64,000 nt of DNA from CAVYXK01 sp963772445 (lineage in GTDB: Bacteria; Pseudomonadota; Alphaproteobacteria; Acetobacterales; Acetobacteraceae): assembly GCA_963772445.1 (NCBI GenBank), contig CAVYXK010000013.1, forward strand, positions 620,001 to 684,000, read 5' to 3'. Below the pieces are notes generated by a model. That model saw nothing but the letters and a program-made list of their open reading frames with translations. It did no database searches and had not been told where the DNA came from. Below, piece after piece: positions 34,199-42,093 of this stretch (position 1 is the first letter of the stretch; each line of letters starts with the position of its first letter). The translations under genes and the position numbers were made by a program.

Positions 34199-34310
34199 GG
34201 TTCACACGGAGAACCGCGGAGAATCCAAAGAGCGCCACGGAGTTCGTTATGTTGCTAGACGGTGCCTCCGTGGCGCTCGGTGCGATCCTCTGTGGTGCTC
34301 CGTGTGAACC
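34199..34310. repeat. Interspersed imperfect palindrome, copy 1
   Basis: It begins GGTTCACACGGAGAACCGCG and ends GGTGCTCCGTGTGAACC; the arms pair as an imperfect inverted repeat across about 112 bp, with the inner units GAGCGCCACGGAG and CTCCGTGGCGCTC. A second copy is at 51463-51570 and 52716-52743, where it is split by a group II intron, and a fragment is near 52849-52900. Confidence 0.8.
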
Positions 34311-34434
34311 CCTTTCGGGGCGGTATGCCTCATTCGCGTTCGCCTATAGCCGCGCTGTGCCAGCACTCCTGATGCCAACTCCTGCTCGCTCGAGCGCGAT
34401 CCGTAAGCTACCTGACACCCAGGGAGGGAGCCGT

Positions 34435-35535
34435 ATGACCCATCCATCATCGCTGATCGGCCAACCGAAGACCGCCCTCGACACGCCAGCCCTGCTGGTC
34501 GATCTCGATCTCATGGAGGCGAATATCGCGCGCGTGGCCGAAACCTGCCGCGCGCATAGAGTGGGCTGGCGACCGCATACCAAGGGCCAGAAGACGCCGG
34601 AGATCATTGCCGAGGAACTGGCCGCCGGCGCGATCGGCGTGACCTGCGCCAAGTTGGGCGAGGCGGAGGTGCTGGCAGCAGCCGGGCTGCGTGACATTCT
34701 GATCGCCAACCAGATCGTCGGACCGGCAAAGATGCAGCGACTGCGCGAGCTTCGCCAGCGCGCCGATCCGATCGTCGCAGTGGACAGTCCGGCTCATGTC
34801 CGGGAGCTCGGCAGGGCGATGCAGGGCCTCGAGCGGGCGCTTCGAGTCGTCATCGAGGTGGACATCGGCATGCATCGCGCCGGGGTCTCGCCCGGCACGC
34901 CCGCGGTGGAACTGGCCGCAACCATCGCCGCACAGGCCGGGCTGCGTTTCGTCGGCGTGATGGGCTGGGAAAGCCACGCGGTCACGATCGCAGACCCCGC
35001 GGAGAAGGCGCGCACCGTGGCCGACGCCATCGCGCTGCTGACCGCCAGCGCCGACGCGTGCCGGCGCGCCGGCTATCCGGTGGAGATCGTCAGTTGCGGC
35101 GGCACCGGGACCTTCCCGTTCTGCGCCCAACAACCGGGCGTCACCGAAATCCAGGCGGGCGGCGCAATCTTCAGCGACATGCATTACCGCACGCACTATC
35201 ACCTGGACTTCCCCTGCGCGCTGACATTGCTTGCCACTGTCACCAGCCGGCCGACACCAACGCGCGTGATCCTGGACGCCGGCAAGAAAGCGATGAGCAG
35301 TGACGCTGCGGCACCGCATCCGGTGGGAGTGTCAGAGGCGACCGTTCGGCTGTCTGCCGAACACGGCACGATCGAACTTGCCTCCCCAAATGATCATCCG
35401 AGGATCGGCGACAAATTGGAGCTGATCGTCGGCTATTCCGACACCACCGTACATCTGCACGAGGAGATCGTCGGCGTACGCAACGGCAAGATCGAAGCCA
35501 TCTGGCGGGTAGCTGGGCGCGGCCGGATCAAGTAG
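34435..35535 (+). CDS. DSD1-family PLP-dependent enzyme (D-threonine aldolase-like)
   Basis: 366 residues. The alanine racemase-type N-terminal barrel shows LDTPALLVDLDLMEANIARV, HRVGWRPHTKGQKTPEIIAE (with the PLP Lys after RPHTK), GVTCAKLGEAEVLAAAGLRD, and EVDIGMHRAGVSPG. The C-terminal metal motif is DHPRIGDKLELIVGYSDTTV with HLHEE. This class cleaves D-3-hydroxy amino acids or deaminates D-serine in the cytoplasm. The GGGAGGGAG site fixes ATG 34435. It is followed after 77 bp by mtnA. Confidence 0.88.
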   Translation: MTHPSSLIGQPKTALDTPALLVDLDLMEANIARVAETCRAHRVGWRPHTKGQKTPEIIAEELAAGAIGVTCAKLGEAEVLAAAGLRDILIANQIVGPAKMQRLRELRQRADPIVAVDSPAHVRELGRAMQGLERALRVVIEVDIGMHRAGVSPGTPAVELAATIAAQAGLRFVGVMGWESHAVTIADPAEKARTVADAIALLTASADACRRAGYPVEIVSCGGTGTFPFCAQQPGVTEIQAGGAIFSDMHYRTHYHLDFPCALTLLATVTSRPTPTRVILDAGKKAMSSDAAAPHPVGVSEATVRLSAEHGTIELASPNDHPRIGDKLELIVGYSDTTVHLHEEIVGVRNGKIEAIWRVAGRGRIK

Positions 35536-35612
35536 CGCATCGCGGGCAGGCGGGCATTGTGCTGTCCGTTCCTGAACGCCACAATGCGGGAAGCAAGTTG
35601 AGAACCGTACCG

Positions 35613-36707
35613 ATGAAGATCGATGGCGTTGCTTATCGCACGATCTGGCTGGACGAAGACGGCTGGTCGGTGCGCATCATCGACCAGACGAAGCTGCCCT
35701 GGACGCTTGAGATCGTACGGCTGACCACGCTCGAACAAGGAGCGCACGCAATCCGGTCGATGCAGGTGCGCGGCGCGCCGCTGATCGGCGCTACCGCCGC
35801 TTATTCTCTGTGCCTTGCGCTCCGTGCCGATCCCTCGACCGATGCCATGGAGAAGGCCGCGGCGTTGCTGGCCGAGACACGACCCACCGCCGTGAACCTG
35901 CGCTGGGCGCTGGAGCGCATGCTGGTCCGGCTACGCAACACCACGGTTTCGGCCCGCCGGGAAGCGGCCTACGCCGAAGCCGCAGCAATCGCCGAGGAAG
36001 ACGTCGTGCAGAATATGGCCATCGGCCAGCACGGCCTGAAGCTGATCGAGGCGGCGTCTGCAGGCAAAGCGGGCCAGGCAGTCAACGTGCTGACGCACTG
36101 CAATGCCGGCTGGCTGGCAACGGTCGATTGGGGCACCGCGCTGGCACCGATCTATGCGGCGTACGATAGGGGCATCAAGCTGCATGTGTGGGTGGATGAG
36201 ACGCGCCCACGCAACCAGGGCGCGGCGCTGACGGCGTTCGAACTGGGCAAGCACGGCGTGGCACACACAGTGGTGGCCGATAATGCCGGCGGGCACCTCA
36301 TGCAGCATGGCGACGTGGACATGGTGATCGTCGGCGCTGATCGAGTCACCCGTACCGGCGATGCAGCGAACAAGATCGGGACTTATCTTAAGGCGCTGGC
36401 GGCGCGTGACAACGATGTGCCGTTCTGGGTAGCGGTGCCCTCGGCCACGATCGACTGGACGGTGTCCGACGGCATCGCGGAAATTCCCATCGAACAGCGC
36501 AGTGTCGCCGAAGTCATGGAGGTGACGGGCCGCGCCTCCGACGGATCAGTGCTGACGGTGCGCGTCGCCCCTGACGGGAGCACGGCGGCCAACCCAGCCT
36601 TCGATGTGACGCCGGCGCGACTCGTCAGCGGGCTCATCACAGAGCGCGGGTGCTGCGAAGCAAGCGCCGCGGGACTGTTGTCGCTGTTCCCGGAACGCGT
36701 TCGATAG
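35613..36707 (+). CDS. mtnA: S-methyl-5-thioribose-1-phosphate isomerase
   Basis: 364 residues. Clear MtnA blocks: SMQVRGAPLIGATAAYSLCL, RPTAVNLRWALERM, VLTHCNAGWLATVDWGTALA with the catalytic Cys, VWVDETRPRNQGAALTAFEL and VIVGADRVTRTGDAANKIGT with the catalytic Asp. It isomerises methylthioribose-1-P to methylthioribulose-1-P in methionine salvage. No other mtn gene is close. The ATG at 35613 gives family length; an in-frame upstream start exists. Confidence 0.95.
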   Translation: MKIDGVAYRTIWLDEDGWSVRIIDQTKLPWTLEIVRLTTLEQGAHAIRSMQVRGAPLIGATAAYSLCLALRADPSTDAMEKAAALLAETRPTAVNLRWALERMLVRLRNTTVSARREAAYAEAAAIAEEDVVQNMAIGQHGLKLIEAASAGKAGQAVNVLTHCNAGWLATVDWGTALAPIYAAYDRGIKLHVWVDETRPRNQGAALTAFELGKHGVAHTVVADNAGGHLMQHGDVDMVIVGADRVTRTGDAANKIGTYLKALAARDNDVPFWVAVPSATIDWTVSDGIAEIPIEQRSVAEVMEVTGRASDGSVLTVRVAPDGSTAANPAFDVTPARLVSGLITERGCCEASAAGLLSLFPERVR

Positions 36708-36745
36708 CGCAAGAACACGCGACGCGATCAGCAACCGATGAGGCG

Positions 36746-37591
36746 ATGATGCGGGGATTGCTGGTTGTGATGCTCCTTGCGCTAGCCGCCTGCGCAGCGC
36801 CTCACCCGACGGCGGCCCCAACTCCGAAGCCGGCGCTGAACATTTCGCCAAATGCGCACGACCCACCCTTCGCAACCGTTCCCTACGAGCCGATCAGCCG
36901 CGAGTCGGTCGTGGCGATCGCGCTCCGCGAATGGCGCCTGTTCGGGCAGGCGGTCGATGACGACCCGCCCGGCACCAGGCCTCCGCTTCTGCCGGACCAG
37001 ATGCCTGAGCGCATGCCCGGCCTGTGGCAACGCGTCGGCGAATACTGGTGGTTGGGGCAGGATGCCGGCACCACTGCTTCCGCCTGGACGGGCAAGCAGG
37101 ACGCCGACGGCACAGTGTTCCCTGCCAACCGGGACGACGGTTACGCGTGGTCTGCGGCCTTCGTTTCGTATGTGATGCGTATCGCCGGTGCCGGGGCGCG
37201 CTTTCCCTATGCGGAAGACCATTCCTATTACATCAATATCGCCAAGGAAATGGCGCTGGGAGAGACGTCCGGCTGGCTGATTACCGCCGAGCGACCGTCC
37301 GCCTATGCGGCCCAGCCCGGCGACCTGATCTGCGAGGGACGCGGCAGGGCCGCAAAGCTGACTTACGATCGCCTGCCAACCAGGCATTTTCCCGCGCATT
37401 GCGACATCGTGGTGGCGAAAGCGCCGGGCCAGATCTCAGTGGTGGGCGGCAACGTCGATCACGCAGTCACCATGAAGCATGTGCCGGTCACCGCCGACGG
37501 AAAACTCGCGACCCCCGACGGGCAGGTGCTGGACACGCGCTATCCCTGGATGGTGGTGCTGCGGGTGCTCTATCCCACGCCCGTCTCCTGA
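36746..37591 (+). CDS. DUF2272 lipoprotein
   Basis: 281 residues. The start MMRGLLVVMLLALAACAAPH is a lipoprotein signal with lipobox LAAC. The DUF2272 domain has WWLGQDAGTTASAWTGKQDA, AWSAAFVSYVMRIAGAGARF, PYAEDHSYYINIAKEMA and FPAHCDIVVAKAPGQISVVG with HAVTMKHV, which resembles an NlpC/P60/CHAP-type fold (Cys missing at SAAFVSYVMR). It should be membrane anchored. Function is unknown. It starts 38 bp after mtnA, so cotranscription is possible. Confidence 0.85.
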   Translation: MMRGLLVVMLLALAACAAPHPTAAPTPKPALNISPNAHDPPFATVPYEPISRESVVAIALREWRLFGQAVDDDPPGTRPPLLPDQMPERMPGLWQRVGEYWWLGQDAGTTASAWTGKQDADGTVFPANRDDGYAWSAAFVSYVMRIAGAGARFPYAEDHSYYINIAKEMALGETSGWLITAERPSAYAAQPGDLICEGRGRAAKLTYDRLPTRHFPAHCDIVVAKAPGQISVVGGNVDHAVTMKHVPVTADGKLATPDGQVLDTRYPWMVVLRVLYPTPVS

Positions 37592-37595
37592 CCGG

Positions 37596-38089
37596 CTATT
37601 TCCGAGATGGCACCACAGTGATCTGACCACTTCGCTCCAGCGTGGCCAACGCAACCGCGTCCAGGTCAAGAAGATGAGAAGATGCGCTCGATGGATCGCC
37701 TCGGCTAACTCCAGATGGCTGACGCCGCCGCGACGCATCACCCGCGCATCCGCCCGCCCATCGCGCGCGATGACCGTGGCGCGGCCTGTCAGGATGAGAC
37801 CGACGAAGTCGGATCGCTGCGCTAGTTGGACCGCCACCCAATAGAGGATCACGATCCCGGCGGTTGCGGCCAACGTCGGGAAATATGGCGACCCCTGCGT
37901 TAAGGCCCGGCTGACATTGGAGCCGATGAGAATCGACAGCAAAATGTCGAAGGATGACTGCAAGCCGAACGCACCCCGGCAACTCGGATCAGCACAAGGC
38001 CGTACGCATATGTCAGGACGCCTCGAGCCGTCATCTGCCAAAGGTGATTTCTCCCCGGTCCGGCCCGATCACCAGATAGATGTCATGCA
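37596..38089 (-). pseudogene. DUF421 (YetF-like) membrane protein, several frameshifts
   Basis: Pieces in three frames join into a DUF421 protein: MHDIYLVIGPDRGEITF, then MTARGVLTYAYGLVLIRVAG, then AFGLQSSFDILLSILIGSNV and SRALTQGSPYFPTLAATAGI, VARDGRADARVMRRGGVSHL-like sequence, and finally DLDAVALATLERSGQITVVP. Frame changes lie near 38040, 37985 and 37670. The N-terminal membrane helices and the cytoplasmic strand domain are recognisable, but no full product can be made. This region sits between two housekeeping genes, so decay or assembly error should be tested. Confidence 0.7.
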
Positions 38090-38421
38090 TGGCCAAGGTC
38101 CCCTCGCCGTTTGAGGCTCGTCGGGCAGAGACCATGCCACGGCACGGGAGAGTCTGTCTGGCTGCGGTCAGCGTGTCTGGGCCCCGCCCACCGGTCCTGC
38201 TGTTCCGCTTGTTGCTTCGCCGCTTCCTCACGGTGTCGTTCCTCGACCACTTTCGCGTGGTGATGTCCGATCGCGCACCCGGCGAGGCCACCGAGCACGG
38301 CATGGTGACCGGCGAAATGGCCCACGCCGGTGCCGATCGCTGCGCCGCTGAGGCAACCTGCTGCCGACGCGGTTCCGGCGGAGATAGCGAGCAACAGTGC
38401 AGAGGCGAAGATCCATTTCAT
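38083..38421 (-). CDS. Secreted glycine-rich small protein
   Basis: 112 residues. MKWIFASALLLAISAGTASA is a signal peptide. The mature part has a glycine-zipper-like segment CLSGAAIGTGVGHFAGHHAV and LGGLAGCAIGHHHAKVVEER, then a charged helix (REEAAKQQAEQQ). Short alphaproteobacterial proteins with AAGCLxGAAxG and GHH are known to me as hypothetical. The last about 40 residues overlap the upstream region of the DUF421 gene and may be an extension after a lost stop. Confidence 0.6.
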   Translation of the reverse strand: MKWIFASALLLAISAGTASAAGCLSGAAIGTGVGHFAGHHAVLGGLAGCAIGHHHAKVVEERHREEAAKQQAEQQDRWAGPRHADRSQTDSPVPWHGLCPTSLKRRGDLGHA

Positions 38422-39379
38422 GGCGTCCTCTCTCGCGGGTGATAGCCGAACGGCAGCCGGAACGTCAGCCACCAAGCGGCGGTTTCGGCGATTCGCCGGC
38501 GAGGTGCGCATCGGCATCTCCGGCTGGACCTATCCGCCGTGGCGAGGAGTGTTCTATCCGCGCGGCCTGCCGCAGACGAAGGAGCTGGAGTTCGCGGCGA
38601 GCCGGTTCCGCACGATCGAGATCAACGGCACATTCTATGGCCTGCAACGCCCGCAATCCTTCGCCGATTGGGCCGACCGCACGCCCGAGGGCTTCGTCTT
38701 CTCGGTAAAGGGGTCTCGCTACATCACGCACATGCTGAAGCTGCGGGATCCGACGGTACCTCTCGCCAATTTTCTGGCATCCGGAGTCCTGCGACTAGGG
38801 CCGAAACTTGGACCACTGCTCTGGCAGTTTCCGCCACAATTCGGATTCGTCCCGGAGCGGATCGTGTCCTTCCTGCGCATGCTACCGCACGACACGGCAG
38901 CGGCAGCCGAACTCACCCGTCACCATGACGCGCGGCTGAGCGGGCGCGCATGGACAAAAACGGACGCAACCAGGCCGTTGCGCCACGCTTTCGAAATCCG
39001 TCACGACAGCTTCCGCACACCGGAATTCATCGATCTGCTGCGCCGCTATGACGTTGCGCTGGTCTGTGCGGATACCGTCGAATGGCCGCGGCTGATGGAT
39101 GTGACATCGGATTTCATGTACTGCCGCCTGCACGGTTCCGAAGAGCTGTACGCAAGCGGCTATGACGATGCGGCGCTCGACACCTGGGCAAGACGGGTCG
39201 CCGCTTGGGCACGAGGAGACGAGCCGGAAGACGCCCACCGGGTCGGCGGACGCGGCCGAAAGCGCCGGCGTGAGGTGTTCGTTTACTTTGATAACGATGT
39301 CAAAGTGCGTGCTCCGACCGACGCCACCGGCCTAGTCGAGCGGGTCTCGAAGCTGTTGGATCAGGATCCACACTCATAG
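38420..39379 (+). CDS. DUF72 family protein
   Basis: 319 residues, TIM-barrel-like. The typical blocks are VRIGISGWTYPPWRGVFYPR, FRTIEINGTFYGLQRPQSFA, FVFSVKGSRYITHMLKLRDP, LGPLLWQFPPQFGFVPERIV, AFEIRHDSFRTPEFIDLLRR and YCRLHGSEELYASGYDD. DUF72 (YecE) proteins have no assigned reaction. The start is shared head to head with the secreted small protein on the other strand (ATG codons overlap at CATG), so one of the two starts may lie further in. Confidence 0.9.
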   Translation: MASSLAGDSRTAAGTSATKRRFRRFAGEVRIGISGWTYPPWRGVFYPRGLPQTKELEFAASRFRTIEINGTFYGLQRPQSFADWADRTPEGFVFSVKGSRYITHMLKLRDPTVPLANFLASGVLRLGPKLGPLLWQFPPQFGFVPERIVSFLRMLPHDTAAAAELTRHHDARLSGRAWTKTDATRPLRHAFEIRHDSFRTPEFIDLLRRYDVALVCADTVEWPRLMDVTSDFMYCRLHGSEELYASGYDDAALDTWARRVAAWARGDEPEDAHRVGGRGRKRRREVFVYFDNDVKVRAPTDATGLVERVSKLLDQDPHS

Positions 39380-39385
39380 GTGCCA

Positions 39386-39652
39386 TCAGCGTACACGATG
39401 GTGTTCGCCGCAAATGCTAGCTAAGCTAGTTAGTACCACTCTGTAGTCGCTCACCTTGAGCCGCAACGACCTACTCTTGCTCAGGCGCTTGACATCATGC
39501 TGAGGCGACGAGGGATCGCCGGCAAATGCCTCTAAGCGCTCCAGAATTCGGTCGCGGTCGCGTGCCGGGAGCTTCCGTAATTCCCTTAGGGCGGGCTTCG
39601 CGAACTCGATGCCCGGAATACTGGAAACTGGCTCGTCCCCCGCCTCACTCAT
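39386..39652 (-). pseudogene. RelE/ParE-type toxin, C-terminus lost
   Basis: The product has GIEFAKPALRELRKLPARDR, DRILERLEAFAGDPSSPQHD, VKRLSKSRSLRLKVSDYRVV, the RelE fold up to the core strand. The usual end (FEIDDxxIxVLRVxHRRDVYR) is replaced by LTSLASICGEHHRVR. No antitoxin gene is adjacent: upstream on the same strand is ispG, 7 bp away. An isolated, truncated toxin is probably inactive. Confidence 0.65.
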
Positions 39653-39659
39653 TGCGACA

Positions 39660-40781
39660 TTACTCCGCCGCCACCTTCTCCGGCCCCGCCGCCTTCAGCT
39701 CGGCAGCCTTCGCCTCCACCAGCTCCACGATGTGGTCGATCATCCGCCCGGCCTCGATCGTGTGGTCCGTTTTGCCCGCCTTGTACACCATGTGCCGGCC
39801 GGCGCCGCCGCCGGTCAGCCCGATATCGGTCATCAGCGCCTCGCCCGGCCCGTTCACCACGCAGCCGATGATCGACAAAGTCAGCGGCGTCTCGATATGC
39901 GCCAGCCGGTCCTCCAGCTCCTTCACCGTCTCGATCACGTTGAACCCCTGGCGGGCGCAGGACGGGCAGGAGATCACCTTCACCCCGCGATGGCGCAGGC
40001 CGAGGGCCTTCAAAAGGTCCCAGCCGACCCGCACCTCTTCCTCCGGTTCGTCGGACAGCGAGACCCGCAGCGTATCGCCGATCCCCGCCCACAGCAGCGA
40101 GCCCAGCCCGATCGCCGACTTCACCGTGCCCATCCGCCGGCCGCCGGCCTCGGTGATGCCGATATGCAACGGGTGATCGCAAACTTCCGCCAGTTGCTGA
40201 TAAGCCGCCGCCGCCAGGAACACGTCGGACGCCTTCACGCTGATCTTGAACTCGTGGAAATCGTGCTGCTGGAGGATATCGGCGTGATAGAGCGCGCTCT
40301 CGACCAGCGCTTCGGGGTTGGGTTCGCCGTATTTCTCGAGCAGGTGCTTCTCCAGCGACCCCGCATTCACCCCGATCCGCATCGAGCAACCGTGGTCGCG
40401 GGCGGCCCTGATGACCTCCCTCACGCGCTCGTCGCTGCCGATGTTGCCGGGGTTGATGCGCAGGCACGCGGCCCCGCTGTCGGCCGCTTCAATCGCCCGG
40501 CGGTAGTGGAAATGGATGTCGGCCACGATCGGCACCTCGACCTGGCGGACGATGTCGCGCAACGCCAGCGCGCTCTCGCGGTCGGGGCACGATACCCGCA
40601 CGATATCTGCTCCGGCTGCCTGCGCCCGGCGGATCTGCGCCACGGTTGCCGCCACGTCGGTAGTCAGCGTGTTGGTCATGGTCTGGACGCTGATCGGCGC
40701 CCCATCGCCCACCGGCACAGGCCCGACATGGATACGGCGGGACTTCCGGCGCGTGATGTCCTGGTAGGGACGATAGCTCAT
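39660..40781 (-). CDS. ispG: (E)-4-hydroxy-3-methylbut-2-enyl-diphosphate synthase
   Basis: 373 residues. MSYRPYQDITRRKSRRIHVG, PISVQTMTNTLTTDVAATVA, IVADIHFHYRRAIEAADSGA and RINPGNIGSDERV form the TIM barrel. The 4Fe-4S domain has VISCPSCARQGFNVIETVKE and SIIGCVVNGPGEALMTDIGL, giving the three Cys ligands and Glu. It catalyses the penultimate step of the MEP isoprenoid pathway. It is the last gene of the block from lysC, 74 bp after the rodZ-like gene. The frame extends upstream, but this ATG gives the family start. Confidence 0.97.
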   Translation of the reverse strand: MSYRPYQDITRRKSRRIHVGPVPVGDGAPISVQTMTNTLTTDVAATVAQIRRAQAAGADIVRVSCPDRESALALRDIVRQVEVPIVADIHFHYRRAIEAADSGAACLRINPGNIGSDERVREVIRAARDHGCSMRIGVNAGSLEKHLLEKYGEPNPEALVESALYHADILQQHDFHEFKISVKASDVFLAAAAYQQLAEVCDHPLHIGITEAGGRRMGTVKSAIGLGSLLWAGIGDTLRVSLSDEPEEEVRVGWDLLKALGLRHRGVKVISCPSCARQGFNVIETVKELEDRLAHIETPLTLSIIGCVVNGPGEALMTDIGLTGGGAGRHMVYKAGKTDHTIEAGRMIDHIVELVEAKAAELKAAGPEKVAAE

Positions 40782-40855
40782 CGGTGGACTATCTCCATGA
40801 CTGCAAGCGGGGGTGGCTCGTGGCTCCCGAGAATGGGGAGTGATGCGGCGTAGTG

Positions 40856-41926
40856 CTACCGCGACGCGGCGGCGATTGGCGCCAGCCGGCCGCTCTTGAC
40901 CGCATCCGGGTCGAGCGGCAGGTCGCGCCGCACGGCGCCCGGGGTACCGAGCGGTGACGTCGTCGCCCCGTCCAGCACCAGCTCGGTGCCGCCGGCGTTG
41001 CCAGTGGTCAGCATCAGGCCGGGACCGGGCGGCACCGGCCAGCTTTCTCCGGCGTGCAGGATGCGGCTGAACAGCACCTGGCCGCTGTGGTCGCGCACCT
41101 GGATCCAGGAATCCGCGCTCGCCCGCACGGCCAAACCCGCCGACGGCTCGCCAGATCCACCGGGGCCCGCGCCGGCGGGCGCCGGCGGTGGCGCCGGGGT
41201 TGCAGCCGCTGCAGAGCTCGGCGACAGGTTCGGGTCCGTGACAGCAGGTGGGGCGGGCATGACCCGGTCCGGGACTGGAGAGGCGATCGTGGCCGGTGGG
41301 GTCGCCGTCGCCACCTTTGACGTTGCGGGCGGGGTCGTCATCTGTGCTGGTGCTGGTGCTGGTGCTGGTGCTGTTGCAGTTGCGACTTGCGCCGGTGCAG
41401 GCGCCGGAGCCTCGGCCAGGGGCGCCAGTCGTGCCGGCACCGGGGTGACCGCCTCTGACGGTAGCCGTCCTTCCCCCGACAAGCGGTACCACCCGGCATA
41501 GGCGCCAACGACCAGCACCAAGCCCAGCAGCACCACGGCGCCCGCCGGCAGCCCGCTCTCAGGCAGAGGTGCTGGAAACGCCAGTTCGGGCTTACGCCCC
41601 ACTTCCGCCGCTTCGGCCTTGAATCGACGAGACAGCTCATCGGGGTCGAGCCCCAGCGCCGTCGCGTAGCTACGCAGGAACACCAACGCGTAGGCGTTGC
41701 CAGGAAGCTCGTCGACGCGACCTTGTTCCAGCGCGGCGAGATACGATTGGCGGATGCGCAAATACGCTGACATCTCGGGCAGGCCGTAGCCCAGCCGTTG
41801 GCGCGCTGCGGCCAAGTCCGCGCCGACCCGAGGCGCTGTGACGGTGGCGGCCGCCGGTTCAACCACGCTCGATCTGCGGCTCAGCAGCACAGCAGCCCGC
41901 CCCCATCCACGCAAGCCACGTCTCAC
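40856..41926 (-). CDS. RodZ-like helix-turn-helix protein with DUF4115
   Basis: 356 residues. The cytoplasmic HTH (VGADLAAARQRLGYGLPEMS, AYLRIRQSYLAALEQGRVDE, YALVFLRSYATALGLDP) is followed by a membrane helix (AGAVVLLGLVLVVGAYAGWY), a long Ala/Pro-rich linker with hexanucleotide repeats in DNA, and a C-terminal DUF4115 domain (RASADSWIQVRDHSGQVLFS). In RodZ this topology links MreB to the cell wall machinery. The natural start is uncertain; the N-terminal 30 residues are not conserved-looking. Confidence 0.85.
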   Translation of the reverse strand: MRRGLRGWGRAAVLLSRRSSVVEPAAATVTAPRVGADLAAARQRLGYGLPEMSAYLRIRQSYLAALEQGRVDELPGNAYALVFLRSYATALGLDPDELSRRFKAEAAEVGRKPELAFPAPLPESGLPAGAVVLLGLVLVVGAYAGWYRLSGEGRLPSEAVTPVPARLAPLAEAPAPAPAQVATATAPAPAPAPAQMTTPPATSKVATATPPATIASPVPDRVMPAPPAVTDPNLSPSSAAAATPAPPPAPAGAGPGGSGEPSAGLAVRASADSWIQVRDHSGQVLFSRILHAGESWPVPPGPGLMLTTGNAGGTELVLDGATTSPLGTPGAVRRDLPLDPDAVKSGRLAPIAAASR

Positions 41927-42093
41927 GCGAGTGATCCGGCCATCCGCGCAACCCCTGGCGGCGGCGTCCGCACCGGACCCTTTGGCCTACCGGCATCCTA
42001 AACTGCCGTGTCTCGTAGCGTACGTCGAACTCGGCGCGAAGCAAAAGACCAAATAATTCCAGAACCTGTCATCAACTGACGCGGCGCTCGCGC

